Shown here piece by piece: positions 26,922 to 37,486 of a stretch of DNA of 64,000 nucleotides (position 1 is the stretch's first letter; each line of letters begins with the position of its first letter). Location: assembly GCF_000757885.1 (NCBI RefSeq), contig NZ_JQCR01000002.1, positions 2,604,001 to 2,668,000 on the forward strand. Reading direction: 5' to 3'. The notes beneath the pieces were generated by a model. It worked only from the letters and a program-made list of their open reading frames with translations. It was not told where the DNA came from and did no database searches. A program made the translations under genes and the position numbers. The stretch is from Paenibacillus wynnii. Its GTDB lineage: Bacteria > Bacillota > Bacilli > Paenibacillales > Paenibacillaceae.

Positions 26922-27417
26922 GCTGAAATCCTGCACAGCGTACAACAATTCAGCGTCTGGGACCCCGGCGTAGGCTGAAATCCTGCACAACGTACAACAA
27001 TTCAGCGTCTGGGACCCCGGCGTAGGCTGAAATCCTGCACAACGTACAACAATTCAGCGTCTGAGACCCCGGCGTAGGCTGAAATCCTGCACAACGTACA
27101 CATTTCAGTGTCTGAGACCCCGGCGCAGGCTGAAATCCTGCACAACGTACAACATTTCAGCGTCTGAAACCCCGGTGTAGGCTGAAATCCTGCACAACGT
27201 ACAACAATTCAGCGTCTGGGACCCTGGCGTAGGCTGAAATCCTGCACAACGTACAACAATTCAGCGTCTGGGACCCCGGCGCAGGCTGAAATCCTGCACA
27301 ACGTACAACAATTCAGCGCCTGGGACCCCGGCGTAGGCTGAAATCCTGCACAACGTACAACAATTCAGCGTCTGGGACCCCGGCGCAGGCTGAAATCCTG
27401 CACAACGTACAAAAATC
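26922..27417. repeat. 52-bp tandem repeat array, ten units (array 1)
   Basis: Units start at 26922, 26974, 27026, 27078, 27129, 27181, 27233, 27285, 27337 and 27389 (last one partial). The period is 52 bp with one 51-bp step. Each unit holds TGCACAACGTACAACAATTC and a GGGACCCCGG block, and variation between units is a few bases. It fills the convergent space between gcvH and motB. The same unit, inverted, builds the array at 39620-40120. The between-core parts are also conserved, so this is not a CRISPR. Confidence 0.95.
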
Positions 27418-27453
27418 CGCAGCCGTATGCCCCTCATTTTCCAGAGCTGCAAT

Positions 27454-28404
27454 TTACTCTACCTCTTGCAATTGCCGCAGCACAATAATCTCTACACGGC
27501 GGTTTTTTTGGCGTCCGGCTTCAGTTGTATTACTTGAGGCTGGGCGTGTATCTGCATATCCTGCATATTGGAATTCATCTGGATTTAGATTCTGTTTTTC
27601 CAGGAAAAAGCGCAATACGGACAGCGCACGGGCACCGGACAGCTCCCAGTTATCCTTATATTCAGACGAGGATAATACAGACGTATTATCCGTATGACCT
27701 TCAATGCTGACTACCGCACCAATTCCATTGAATAAGCCGGACAGTTTCTGAAGCGCAGGGAGGGAAGGAGACTTCAGCGCGGCATCACCGACGTCGAACA
27801 GGAAGCGGTCACTGAGTGTTATCGCGATACCTTGAGGCTTATCTTCTACAAATATTTGATCTTCCAAGTTATTATCCTGTACATATTTCGTGATGACTCC
27901 GACCAATTCGGCAAGCTGAGTTTCCTGCTCTTTAAAAGCAAGCTCGCGAGCCGTAGGCTCAGCAATCTCTTCAGGATCTTCAGCAGCAGCACCGCTCCCC
28001 GCAGGACTCTGCCCACTGATCCCAGGACCTTCACCAGTCCCCGTAGGACTCTGCTCACTCCCCGCAGAACCACCAGTCACACTCCCTGAATGATTTCCAG
28101 TACTCCCACCAGATGCATTACCCGATGACTGCCCTACTGCAGCTCCCGAATTGCTTGCCGGAGTCTGCCCTTGTGCAGGGTCAAGGATGCCTGTTCCCCC
28201 GTCCAGCGCAGGATTTCCGGATCCGAAGGTTTGGGATAACGAATCCGTTACGATCCCGTATTTGTTGCCGTCCAAGCTGCTCATCGCGTATAGAATGACG
28301 AAAAAAATCAATAGCAATGTAATCAGATCCGCGTAGGTAATCATCCAACGATCTCTGACTTCCTGTACAGGACCCCGTGTATTTCTGCGTCCCCGCTGTC
28401 TCAT
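27454..28404 (-). CDS. motB: Flagellar motor stator protein MotB
   Basis: A 316-residue stator subunit that couples ion flow to flagellar rotation and anchors to peptidoglycan. A plug-type N-terminus is followed by one membrane helix with the ion-binding Asp in MITYADLITLLLIFFV (about residue 24), and an OmpA-like domain at the C-terminus (IEGHTDN, NRRVEIIVL). Between them (about residues 65-160) is a long Ser/Gly/Pro-rich linker, much longer than in B. subtilis MotB. It overlaps motA by 4 bp. Confidence 0.95.
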   Translation of the reverse strand: MRQRGRRNTRGPVQEVRDRWMITYADLITLLLIFFVILYAMSSLDGNKYGIVTDSLSQTFGSGNPALDGGTGILDPAQGQTPASNSGAAVGQSSGNASGGSTGNHSGSVTGGSAGSEQSPTGTGEGPGISGQSPAGSGAAAEDPEEIAEPTARELAFKEQETQLAELVGVITKYVQDNNLEDQIFVEDKPQGIAITLSDRFLFDVGDAALKSPSLPALQKLSGLFNGIGAVVSIEGHTDNTSVLSSSEYKDNWELSGARALSVLRFFLEKQNLNPDEFQYAGYADTRPASSNTTEAGRQKNRRVEIIVLRQLQEVE

Positions 28405-29186
28405 AGGAACCCTCTTTTTACGTCGTCAAGTTCCTCGGACCGGGAGTCAGATAGAAACGAACCCAGCTTTTTTCGGATGAGCATTGGATGTTCTCCATTT
28501 TGTAGGGCAAGGATGCCGACGAGCAGCATTTCCAGTACATGTATATTGCTCTGACCACGCAATTTAATTTTGGAAGCAATGGGTAAAAAAATAAGATTAG
28601 CACTAGCTACACCATATAGGGTTGCGGTAAAAGCAACAGCGATAGCGGGGCCGAGATGGGAGGGATCCGTTAGATTGCCCAAGACACGAATAAGGCCCAT
28701 AACGGTACCGATAATGCCCATAGTGGGTGCGTATCCACCAGCGGCTTCGAAAATTTTGCTGTAGCCCTCATATTTCAACTCTATAGCGTCCATTTCTAGC
28801 TCAAGAATCTGCCGAACCTGATCCGGATCAGTCCCGTCCACGACCAGTTGCAGTCCTTCCCGTGTAAAATAATGGGGATGCTCTTCAGCCTTCTGCTCCA
28901 GTGCCAAAACACCGCCACGACGCGTCATAGCAGCCAAAGCAATGATTTCTTCTACCTTCTCTGATCTGTCTTCCTTATGACGTCCAAAGGCCAACCGAAG
29001 AGCAGCGGGGATCGAACGTAGCTTGGAGGCGGGGAAACTGATCAAAATCGCGGCAAGCGTACCGCCAAATACAATTAATGCGGCATTGGGCTGAAACAAT
29101 CCGGAGAGACTCCCTCCTTCCCAAAAAAAGCCGCCAATTAGAGCCGCCAGTCCGGCCAAAATGCCGATTACTGAGGTAATATCCAT
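28401..29186 (-). CDS. motA: Flagellar motor stator protein MotA
   Basis: A 261-residue, four-helix membrane protein of the MotA/TolQ/ExbB family. Blocks GGYAPTMGIIGTVMGLIRVL and GPAIAVAFTATLYGVASANL cover helices 3 and 4, where the conserved prolines and ion path lie. Forms the stator with MotB. TAGGAG precedes the ATG. Confidence 0.95.
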   Translation of the reverse strand: MDITSVIGILAGLAALIGGFFWEGGSLSGLFQPNAALIVFGGTLAAILISFPASKLRSIPAALRLAFGRHKEDRSEKVEEIIALAAMTRRGGVLALEQKAEEHPHYFTREGLQLVVDGTDPDQVRQILELEMDAIELKYEGYSKIFEAAGGYAPTMGIIGTVMGLIRVLGNLTDPSHLGPAIAVAFTATLYGVASANLIFLPIASKIKLRGQSNIHVLEMLLVGILALQNGEHPMLIRKKLGSFLSDSRSEELDDVKRGFL

Positions 29187-29219
29187 TTTTATTACTCCTA
29201 TTCTGATCTATATTATGGT

Positions 29220-29266
29220 TTGCAACGTTCTAGGCAACAATGTATAATGAACGGGAACAAGTATTC
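29220..29266 (+). promoter_or_regulatory. Promoter of uvrB with a LexA/DinR-like box
   Basis: TTGCAA (29220-29225), 17 bp and TATAAT (29243-29248) form a good housekeeping promoter. GAACAAGTATTC at 29255-29266, over the expected start of transcription, is one base from GAAC-N4-GTTC, the core of the Bacillus SOS box; the flanking positions are weaker. uvrB is SOS-regulated in B. subtilis. The promoter is convincing, the box moderate. Confidence 0.6.
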
Positions 29267-29451
29267 TTATATTGTATATTTTTCACTATCGTATGGAGAT
29301 CAATAATTAAGACAACAATTGAATAAGATACCTTAGGAATCCTAAGGGGATCTTTCATAACGATTAGGATTGGAAACTATTGTCTAGCAGGAGATTTTCC
29401 TGTTATATTTATATATTACTATATTTTAGATGTTTAAGGGGAGACGGGCAA

Positions 29452-31443
29452 ATGAGCGATATTGTCATCAGTAAGCAGACTTTTGAACTGGAGTCCGAGT
29501 ACACACCCCAGGGCGATCAGCCGCATGCCATAGAGGAATTGCTAGAGGGCATCCGTTCGGGCAAAAAGGAACAGACGCTGCTGGGAGCGACGGGTACAGG
29601 TAAGACTTTTACTATCGCGCAAGTAATTTCCAAGCTGAATCGTCCTACGCTTGTAATTGCGCACAACAAAACCTTGGCAGCGCAGCTTGCAAGTGAGTTC
29701 AAGGATTTCTTTCCTAAAAATTCGGTGGATTATTTTGTGAGTTACTATGATTACTATCAGCCGGAAGCCTATATCCCTTCCTCTGATACTTATATTGAGA
29801 AAGACTCCAGCATTAATGAGGAGATTGATAAGCTGCGTCACTCGGCGACCAGTTCACTGTTTGAGCGGCGAGATATTATTATTGTAGCGAGTGTATCTTG
29901 TATTTACGGCCTCGGCTCACCACAGGAGTACGGCAGTCTTTTACTGTCGCTTCGTGTAGGCATGGAGAAGCCCCGCAGCCAGATTCTAAGTCGCTTGGTG
30001 GATATTCAGTATCAGCGCAATGACATCAACTTTGTGCGCGGAACTTTTCGTGTGCGCGGGGATGTGGTCGAGATCTTCCCGGCATCCCAGGGGGAGCATG
30101 CGATTCGTGTAGAGCTGTTTGGGGATGAGATTGAGCGAATTACGGAGATTGATGTACTTACAGGAGAATTGATAGGGGAACGCGATCATGTTGCTATTTT
30201 TCCGGCGTCACACTTTGTAACGAAGGAAGAGACCATGAAGGTCGCACTTGTTAATATTGAACGGGAATTGGAAGAACGATTGGCTGTACTTAAAGATTCA
30301 GGTAAGCTGCTGGAGGCCCAGCGGTTAGAGCAGCGGACACGTTATGATATTGAAATGATGAAGGAAGTCGGCTTTTGTTCAGGGATTGAGAATTACTCCG
30401 GTCCGCTGACTTTCCGTGAGCCTGGTGCAACGCCTTATACTTTGATGGACTATTTTCCGGAAGATATGCTTATCGTCGTCGATGAATCACATGTGACGCT
30501 CCCGCAGATTCGAGGGATGTACAACGGTGACCGGGCGCGTAAGACGGTTCTGGTGGAGCACGGCTTCCGCTTGCCTTCCGCACTTGATAATCGACCGCTG
30601 CAGTTTGAGGAATTCGAAGATAAGGTAAGACAGATCGTCTATGTATCGGCTACGCCTGGGCCTTATGAGATGGAGCATTGCGAGACTATGGTTCAGCAAA
30701 TCATCCGCCCAACCGGTCTGTTAGACCCTATTATTGAAGTTCGTCCGACCGAAGGGCAGATCGATGACCTTATTGCGGAAATTCACCTGCGGATTGAGCG
30801 CGATGAGCGTGTACTGATTACTACGCTGACTAAGAAGATGTCTGAGGACCTTACAGATTATTTGAAGGAAATCGGTATTAAGGTTCGCTATTTACACTCT
30901 GACATTAAGACGTTGGAACGTATGTCTATTCTCCGGGATTTACGTCTGGGAACCTTCCACGTCCTGATCGGCATTAACTTGCTCCGGGAAGGACTGGATT
31001 TGCCTGAAGTATCCCTTGTAGCCATTCTCGATGCTGATAAGGAAGGGTTCCTCCGTTCGGAGCGGTCACTAATTCAAACGATTGGCCGGGCGGCCCGTAA
31101 CTCTGAGGGCAGAGTATTGCTCTACGGCAACAAGATTACAGACTCAATGGCAAAAGCCATGAGTGAAACGGCCCGTCGGCGTGAGCTGCAGATTGCGTAT
31201 AATGAGAAGCACGGGATTACACCTACGACAATTAATAAAAAAGTCCGTGAGATCATCGAAGCAACGAAGGTTGCGGAATCCAAAGCGGATTACCTTACAG
31301 GTGTGGGCGGCAAGCTGAATAAGAAAGAGCGTCAGAGTCTGATGCAGCGTTTGGAAGCCGAGATGAAGGATGCAGCCAAGAACCTGCAATTCGAACGTGC
31401 TGCCGAGCTTCGTGATGCTCTCCTGGAGCTTCGGGCTGAGTAG
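29452..31443 (+). CDS. uvrB: Excinuclease ABC subunit B
   Basis: The 663-residue damage-verifying helicase of nucleotide excision repair. It has Walker A GATGTGKT (about residue 40), the beta-hairpin [12 protein letters not shown] that probes [12 protein letters not shown], helicase motif VI in [10 protein letters not shown] and the C-terminal UVR motif ([20 protein letters not shown]) that contacts UvrC. The ATG at 29452 has AAGGGGAG upstream; an in-frame extension to 29380 is not supported. It precedes uvrA by 119 bp. Confidence 0.98.
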   Translation: MSDIVISKQTFELESEYTPQGDQPHAIEELLEGIRSGKKEQTLLGATGTGKTFTIAQVISKLNRPTLVIAHNKTLAAQLASEFKDFFPKNSVDYFVSYYDYYQPEAYIPSSDTYIEKDSSINEEIDKLRHSATSSLFERRDIIIVASVSCIYGLGSPQEYGSLLLSLRVGMEKPRSQILSRLVDIQYQRNDINFVRGTFRVRGDVVEIFPASQGEHAIRVELFGDEIERITEIDVLTGELIGERDHVAIFPASHFVTKEETMKVALVNIERELEERLAVLKDSGKLLEAQRLEQRTRYDIEMMKEVGFCSGIENYSGPLTFREPGATPYTLMDYFPEDMLIVVDESHVTLPQIRGMYNGDRARKTVLVEHGFRLPSALDNRPLQFEEFEDKVRQIVYVSATPGPYEMEHCETMVQQIIRPTGLLDPIIEVRPTEGQIDDLIAEIHLRIERDERVLITTLTKKMSEDLTDYLKEIGIKVRYLHSDIKTLERMSILRDLRLGTFHVLIGINLLREGLDLPEVSLVAILDADKEGFLRSERSLIQTIGRAARNSEGRVLLYGNKITDSMAKAMSETARRRELQIAYNEKHGITPTTINKKVREIIEATKVAESKADYLTGVGGKLNKKERQSLMQRLEAEMKDAAKNLQFERAAELRDALLELRAE

Positions 31444-31562
31444 AAGGTGGATTCAACGTATTAAAGTATTAAGTAACGTTGCTGTTCCAGGCCGTTCTTT
31501 TTAAATAAATCAGAGTGCCCGTGTTGTACGCGGGATCGAAATGTAGAGGAGATGTTATACCG

Positions 31563-34442
31563 TTGGCGATCGAAAATATAGTAATTAAAGGCGCTAGAGC
31601 GCACAATCTAAAGAACATTGACGTAACGATACCCCGTGACCGCTTCGTCGTGCTGACGGGGCTTAGTGGTTCCGGTAAGTCCTCGCTTGCATTCGATACT
31701 ATTTATGCGGAAGGTCAGCGGCGGTATGTAGAGTCACTATCAGCCTATGCGCGCCAGTTCTTGGGCCAAATGGAAAAGCCGGATGTTGATTCTATCGAAG
31801 GCTTATCCCCGGCGATTTCCATTGATCAAAAAACAACGAGCCGCAATCCGCGGTCTACCGTGGGAACAGTTACTGAAATTTATGACTACCTGCGTCTGCT
31901 CTTTGCCCGTGTAGGTCATCCCCACTGTCCAGAGCATGGCATTGAAATCACCTCCCAGACTGTAGAGCAAATGGTAGACCGTATTATGCAGTATCCTCAG
32001 AAGACCCGGCTGCAAATTCTTGCTCCGATTATCTCGGGACGCAAAGGCGAGCATAAGGGACTCTTTTCTGATATTTCCAAGCAAGGTTTTGTACGCGTAC
32101 GTGTAGACGGTGAACAGCGGGATCTGTCTGAAGATATTGAACTTGAGAAAAACAAGAAACATACGATTGAAGTGGTGGTTGACCGGATTGTCATCAAGGA
32201 TGAGGTAGAGACTCGATTGACGGATTCTTTAGAGACAGCCCTCAAGCTCTCCGGAGGACAAATCATCGTAGATATTATAGATCAGGAAGAACTGTTATTC
32301 AGCGCCAGCTTTGCTTGTCCAGTCTGTGGATTCAGTATTGAAGAGCTTGCCCCGCGTATGTTCTCATTTAACAGCCCATTTGGTGCCTGTACAGAGTGCG
32401 ACGGTCTTGGAGTGAAAATGGTGGTCGATCCTGATCTTCTTATACCGGATCCCGACAAATCCATTGAAGATGGTGCCTTTTTGGCTTGGACAGGCAGTAC
32501 ATCGAATTATTATCCGCAGTTTCTCAAATCAGTCTGTGAGCACTTTAAGATTCCTCGGGATATTCCGGTAAGTTCGTTGACACCTGAGCATATGAACAAA
32601 CTGCTGAACGGTACCGGGAGTGAGAAGATCCGTTTCCGTTATGAGAATGATTTCGGGCAGAAGAAGGATGCGATGGTGGCCTTTGAAGGGATCATTCCGA
32701 ATCTGGAACGCCGGTATCGTGAGACAGCCTCTGATGGGATTCGAGAATTTATAGAAGGCTTCATGAGCGCCAAACCTTGTCATGTATGTAAAGGCAAACG
32801 TCTTAAGAAAGAAATATTGGCGGTGACGATTAACACACAGAATATTGCTGATGTTACGGATCTTTCGATAGGCGATTGTCAGGAGTTCTTTTCAAAGATT
32901 GTACTCAGTGAAAAGGAGACAGCGATTGCTAATCTGATCCTTAAGGAAATTTCCAGCCGTCTAGGGTTTCTAGTAAATGTAGGTTTGGACTATTTGACGC
33001 TTAGCCGTGCAGCGGGCTCCTTGTCCGGCGGTGAAGCACAGCGGATTCGATTGGCGACACAAATTGGCTCCAGTCTGATGGGCGTACTGTACATTCTGGA
33101 CGAGCCTAGTATAGGCCTGCATCAGCGCGATAATGACCGGCTAATCTCTACATTGGCTCATATGCGCGATCTGGGTAATACCCTAATTGTGGTTGAGCAT
33201 GACGAGGATACGATGATGGCAGCGGATTATATCATTGATATCGGTCCAGGGGCAGGGATACACGGAGGGCAGGTTATCGCCCAAGGTACCCCAGAGGAGA
33301 TTATGAAAGATCCGAACTCTTTAACTGGCGAGTATTTAAGTGGACGGAAGTTTATCCCTGTAACCTCTAAACGCCGTTCTACAGATGACCGGTGGCTGGA
33401 AATCCGCGGTGCCAAGGAGAATAATCTCAAGAACGTCAACGTTAAGATTCCAATGGGTGTCTTCACCGCAGTAACTGGTGTGTCTGGCTCTGGGAAGTCC
33501 TCTCTAATCAACGAGATCTTGTACAAGAGTCTTGCTCGTCAATTGAACAAAGCCGTTAAGATGCGCCCCGGTCTCCATAAGGAGATTCGCGGTCTGGAGC
33601 ATTTGGATAAGGTTATTGATATCGACCAGTCGCCGATTGGCCGCACACCACGTTCCAATCCGGCAACCTACACCGGCGTGTTCGACGATGTGCGCGATCT
33701 CTTCTCCAAGACGAATGAAGCGAAGGTTCGCGGGTTCCAAAAGGGCCGCTTCAGCTTCAATGTGAAGGGCGGACGCTGTGAGGCGTGCCGCGGAGACGGC
33801 ATCATCAAGATCGAAATGCACTTTTTGCCGGACGTTTATGTTCCATGCGAGGTTTGCAAGGGCAAACGATATAATCGTGAGACGCTTGAAGTTAGGTATA
33901 AAGGCAAAAACATATCCGACGTATTGGGAATGACTGTGGAGGATGCGACTGAATTCTTCAAAAACATTCCAAAAATCCACCGTAAAATGCAGACGTTGAT
34001 GGATGTAGGCCTGGGTTATATTAACCTGGGGCAACCGGGCACGACCCTATCCGGCGGCGAAGCCCAGCGTGTGAAGCTCGCCTCAGAGCTGTATCGCCGA
34101 AGCACAGGCAAGACGCTTTATATTTTGGATGAGCCTACAACCGGCCTGCATGTGGATGATATCGGACGCTTGCTGGAAGTGCTGCACCGTTTGGTCGATT
34201 CGGGAGAATCCGTACTCGTTATTGAACATAATCTGGATGTGATTAAGACAGCGGATTACATTATCGATATGGGACCGGAAGGCGGAAGTGGCGGGGGCAC
34301 CGTGCTCGCTACGGGTACACCTGAGCAGTTAATCAAAGTAGAGGCGTCATATACAGGGAAATATCTGAAGCCGGTTCTGATCCGCGATACCGAGCGCACG
34401 CAGGCGCTTGAACTTCAGACCGTTTCAGTGCATGATGCTTAA
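31563..34442 (+). CDS. uvrA: Excinuclease ABC subunit A
   Basis: The 959-residue damage-sensing dimeric ATPase of excision repair. It has two ABC modules, with Walker [10 protein letters not shown] near residue 32 and GVSGSGKSS near 640, signatures [12 protein letters not shown] and [12 protein letters not shown], and zinc-binding CxxC pairs (CPVCGF...CTEC, CEAC...CEVC). A TTG start at 31563 is preceded by AGAGGAG 11 nt upstream and gives the usual [17 protein letters not shown] beginning. Probably co-transcribed with uvrB. Confidence 0.98.
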   Translation: MAIENIVIKGARAHNLKNIDVTIPRDRFVVLTGLSGSGKSSLAFDTIYAEGQRRYVESLSAYARQFLGQMEKPDVDSIEGLSPAISIDQKTTSRNPRSTVGTVTEIYDYLRLLFARVGHPHCPEHGIEITSQTVEQMVDRIMQYPQKTRLQILAPIISGRKGEHKGLFSDISKQGFVRVRVDGEQRDLSEDIELEKNKKHTIEVVVDRIVIKDEVETRLTDSLETALKLSGGQIIVDIIDQEELLFSASFACPVCGFSIEELAPRMFSFNSPFGACTECDGLGVKMVVDPDLLIPDPDKSIEDGAFLAWTGSTSNYYPQFLKSVCEHFKIPRDIPVSSLTPEHMNKLLNGTGSEKIRFRYENDFGQKKDAMVAFEGIIPNLERRYRETASDGIREFIEGFMSAKPCHVCKGKRLKKEILAVTINTQNIADVTDLSIGDCQEFFSKIVLSEKETAIANLILKEISSRLGFLVNVGLDYLTLSRAAGSLSGGEAQRIRLATQIGSSLMGVLYILDEPSIGLHQRDNDRLISTLAHMRDLGNTLIVVEHDEDTMMAADYIIDIGPGAGIHGGQVIAQGTPEEIMKDPNSLTGEYLSGRKFIPVTSKRRSTDDRWLEIRGAKENNLKNVNVKIPMGVFTAVTGVSGSGKSSLINEILYKSLARQLNKAVKMRPGLHKEIRGLEHLDKVIDIDQSPIGRTPRSNPATYTGVFDDVRDLFSKTNEAKVRGFQKGRFSFNVKGGRCEACRGDGIIKIEMHFLPDVYVPCEVCKGKRYNRETLEVRYKGKNISDVLGMTVEDATEFFKNIPKIHRKMQTLMDVGLGYINLGQPGTTLSGGEAQRVKLASELYRRSTGKTLYILDEPTTGLHVDDIGRLLEVLHRLVDSGESVLVIEHNLDVIKTADYIIDMGPEGGSGGGTVLATGTPEQLIKVEASYTGKYLKPVLIRDTERTQALELQTVSVHDA

Positions 34443-34454
34443 ATTCTGTAACAG

Positions 34455-34500
34455 AAAAGGGTCCCGGCAGCCATTCGCATGGCTTTTGGGACCCTTTTTT
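34455..34500. terminator. Terminator of uvrA, likely bidirectional
   Basis: AAAGGGTCCC...GGGACCCTTT with inner AGCCAT/ATGGCT pairing and a T run on the plus strand. It also lies just downstream of the convergent oxidoreductase gene. Confidence 0.9.
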
Positions 34501-34528
34501 AATGGAGTATGACGTGCCTTACCTTACC

Positions 34529-35578
34529 TTAGAGTGTGAAAGGGAGAGTGCGTTGCTCACTGCTGCTGAGTTGTACGCATTCGATGACAGCAATGACATT
34601 CAAGGCCTCTTCTGCACTAACAGGGGAGGGGGCACCAGACACAATAGAATTATATATGCCTTTATAATAATCTTGGTAACGGCCCGGCAGAGTTCGGACA
34701 TTTTCTCTAACCGTCAGCCCGCTTTTGTTCTCCCAGACAAGCATTCCGAAGTTTTCCTCGGGATCTTCTCCGTAGAAAGGACTGCCGGGTCGGCCTCCAC
34801 CTTTTAAGGTCTCCTCTTGGGAGTCAAGACCATATTTGCTGAAGCTTCCTTTATCGCCATGAACCAGGAAATGGGGTCCTGGTTCTTTCACTAGCATGCT
34901 AGAGTGTAGAATAACGCGCAGCCTCCCATATTTCAAGGTGATATGGAAATAATCATCCGCTTGAGCACCTTCCCGCTGTGAGAGAATATCCCCTGTGACA
35001 TACTGGGGGATCCCGAACAGAACTAGAGCCTGATCAATCAAATGTGCTCCTAGGTCATACAGCAGGCCTGCTCCGGGAATCCCGCGTTCTCTCCAACGGT
35101 CACGAACTTCACGCCGATACCGGTCAAAGTGTGCCTCATATGTAAAGACTCTGCCTAATCTGCCTGAGCCTATGATCTCCTGCAGGGTAAGAAAATCATT
35201 ATCCCAGCGACGGTTATGATATACGCTAAGTAGGACTCCTTTACTGCGAGCGAGGTTAATTAATTGTTTGCCCTCCGCATAAGTTAAGACAAAAGGCTTC
35301 TCAACCACAACGTGTTTACCTGCTTCAAGGGCTTCCTTGGCAAGAGGGAAATGAGCCTCGTTGGGGGCGGTGATAATAACAAGATCCACATCCTTGCGGT
35401 GGATAAGAACAGATGGGTCGGATTCCACAACTGCCTCAGGCAAGTCCTTTTTCACCAGTTCGGGTTTGGAGGAGGATACCGCAGTGATCCGGAAGCCGTT
35501 AATAGTACCGAGTAGAGGGGCGTGGAATGTGGACGCGGAGAAACCGTATCCAATCAGACCGATACGAACGTTGTGCAT
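34529..35578 (-). CDS. Gfo/Idh/MocA-family oxidoreductase, YvaA/IolW-like
   Basis: A 349-residue NAD(P)-dependent dehydrogenase. The N-terminal Rossmann fold starts IGLIGYGFSASTFHAPLL, the EKP motif is in HVVVEKPF (K about 95), and the catalytic block is YDLGAHLIDQALVLFG. The stretch SVYHNRRWDNDFLT is characteristic of the B. subtilis YvaA (IolW, scyllo-inositol dehydrogenase) branch. The substrate is probably an inositol or related polyol; this is family inference. Single gene, with AAGGAG upstream. Confidence 0.88.
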   Translation of the reverse strand: MHNVRIGLIGYGFSASTFHAPLLGTINGFRITAVSSSKPELVKKDLPEAVVESDPSVLIHRKDVDLVIITAPNEAHFPLAKEALEAGKHVVVEKPFVLTYAEGKQLINLARSKGVLLSVYHNRRWDNDFLTLQEIIGSGRLGRVFTYEAHFDRYRREVRDRWRERGIPGAGLLYDLGAHLIDQALVLFGIPQYVTGDILSQREGAQADDYFHITLKYGRLRVILHSSMLVKEPGPHFLVHGDKGSFSKYGLDSQEETLKGGGRPGSPFYGEDPEENFGMLVWENKSGLTVRENVRTLPGRYQDYYKGIYNSIVSGAPSPVSAEEALNVIAVIECVQLSSSEQRTLPFTL

Positions 35579-35943
35579 ACCTTTCAGCTCCTTAATTGTG
35601 TTGGGAAATTAGTGGTGAAATCGGCATAAGTCAAGCATGTCCGTCGTAAGATTCAAAGAGAGCCCCTTTCGTTGATATATAAGTAAAGAAATATAGCGGT
35701 AATTCCGCTTACTTGTACCTTGATAATTTAATGTATACTCATGCGGTCAATGATTTATATCATCCTACTTTGGGTTTTTGGGTGGTTTTTAAAATATTTT
35801 TGCGACAAATACATAATTTTTAAGAGTTTTCTATTGCGCGACCCAAACGCTAACGATAACATAGAAGGTAATAAGGGAACAAGAGGACTAGTGGATTTCA
35901 CAAGCGAGCTTGCCTGACAAAACTTTTTATAGGAGGTAACGCC
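35579..35943. other. Divergent intergenic region
   Basis: About 365 bp between the oxidoreductase and the small membrane protein gene. It contains a short inverted repeat (GCGGTAATTCCGC near 35697) and a long leader before the next gene. No further gene or clear promoter pair seen. Confidence 0.45.
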
Positions 35944-36153
35944 ATGCTGCTTGCAGAAGCCGTTGCAACAGGAGCATCCAAGTTCCATACGTTTGATGTA
36001 TTCATGATTTTGTTCACCATTCTTATTCTGGTAGGATTGGTTCGGTTGCTTAAGGCTCCGCAGAAAAACAAATTCGCTATCGGTTTTGGAGCAGTGAGTC
36101 TGCTCGTGTTTCTCATTTCCGACTATGCAATGGTTTTGAACTGGTTAAGTTAA
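35944..36153 (+). CDS. Small two-helix membrane protein (69 residues)
   Basis: The ATG has AGGAGG 8 nt upstream. There are two hydrophobic helices (about residues 18-36 and 45-64) joined by a basic KAPQKNKF loop. The layout is like the DUF2759 family of small Bacillus membrane proteins, but I am not certain. Monocistronic, with a terminator 55 bp downstream. Confidence 0.7.
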   Translation: MLLAEAVATGASKFHTFDVFMILFTILILVGLVRLLKAPQKNKFAIGFGAVSLLVFLISDYAMVLNWLS

Positions 36154-36207
36154 GTGAAATGATCTCTTAATAACTGTATTCTGCACTAATTGCAAAGATT
36201 TACACCC

Positions 36208-36252
36208 AAAAGACACCTTTACCGCTTCGGGCGAATGAAGGCGTCTTTTTTT
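36208..36252 (+). terminator. Terminator after the 69-residue membrane protein
   Basis: AAAGACACCTTTACCGC pairs imperfectly with GGCGAATGAAGGCGTCTTT around a TTCG loop, followed by a T run. Confidence 0.85.
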
Positions 36253-36278
36253 ACAATGAAGGATAAAGAGAGGGTCCG

Positions 36279-37447
36279 GTGAAGGGTATGGAGTTGGGCA
36301 CAAAAAAAATGGGAGAAAAGAGTGCTGTTCTACTCCTATGCGGATGGCTGTTCTGTACAGTTTGGACGGGGAGTGCTGCTGCAGAACCCTTGGTAGTCAA
36401 TAAGAAGGCTATGGCGCATGTGAGCCCGGCTCAGTTGGTGATCCGTGAAGTAAGCGGTATGGCAGTTAACACGAAGAAACCCTCCACAGCAGTGGATCTA
36501 ATCCCGCAGATTATCAAGGACGTAACTCCGTCAGTAGTCGGCATTATCGGCAAGTCCTCCGGGGAGCGTTATGTCGGTGTGGATGAGCGTTACAATCTGA
36601 TGCATGGCTCCGGTATTATCGTAAAAAGCAACGGTTGGATCATAACCAATGCCCATGTGGTTAAGGATCTGCAGAACACGGTGGTGGTCACTTCTGACGG
36701 AAAGACCTACAAGATCATAAAAACCTATATGGATGAGGTCAGTGATTTGGCGTTGATCAAAATTAATGCAGCGGCCCTAAAGCCTGCCAAGCTGGCTAAG
36801 TCTTCATCGAATGCCCGGGTAGGGGAGAAGGTTATTGCCATTGGAACACCTATCTCTTTTGCATTGCGTAGTTCGGCCACGACTGGAGTCATTGAGTCAT
36901 TAGCGGACTTAATCGTACAGTAGATGCCTCCTATCGTCTGATCCAGAGTGATACGGCAATTAACCCCGGCAATAGCGGAGGGCCTCTCATCAATATGAAA
37001 GGCGAAGTGCTGGGCGTTAACAGCTTGAAATATTCCGCCATAGGCGTAGAAAATATGGGTTTTGCGATTCCCTCAGAAACCGTTCAGTACATTATGAACC
37101 AACTGTTCAAATATGGGGAGGTCAAACGTCCAAGCCTGGGGTTGGAGCTGGAAGGAAGCTGGTCCAGTCTGGTGGGTCTGCCTACGGAAGATCCGTTAAC
37201 TGTGACGAAGGTAATCTCTTCAGGAGCACGAAAAGCTGGGATCCTCGAAGGAGATGTTCTGTACAGCATAGACGGTCACCGGGTGACCTCGAATGTGGAT
37301 ATCAATGAACTGTTTAAGGGATATGCACCGGGCGGTGTGGTCCGGCTGGTGATGCAGAGTGAGGGAGACATCGTGGTCCGCAAGCTGGTGCTGGGTGAAG
37401 GAGACCCTGTAGTCAGAGGAGAAGAGACTGAGGCGGAAGAGGATTGA
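36279..37447 (+). pseudogene. HtrA-like secreted serine protease, frameshifted by an 8-bp tandem duplication
   Basis: An S1C protease with signal peptide and C-terminal PDZ domain, broken in the middle. Reading from GTG 36279 gives a signal peptide, catalytic His in ITNAHVV and Asp in SDLALIKI, then a stop at 36921-36923. The rest of the protease, with catalytic Ser in NPGNSGGP and the PDZ domain, continues in another frame to 37447. The cause is visible: GAGTCATT occurs twice in a row (36886-36893 and 36894-36901). Removing one copy restores [20 protein letters not shown] and a 386-codon frame. It may be inactive, a slippage-prone switch or a sequencing error. Confidence 0.9.
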
Positions 37448-37486
37448 TTACGACAAGAACGGTGATCTAACAGGGGGAAATAAAGG

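Noticed and set aside
26922..27417. CRISPR array
   Set aside because: Parts between the cores are as conserved as the cores, the period is that of a tandem repeat, and no cas genes are near. The same holds for 39620-40120.
27261..27452. Repetitive 63-codon frame
   Set aside because: It lies inside the 52-bp repeat array, has no ribosome site and only mirrors the repeat period.
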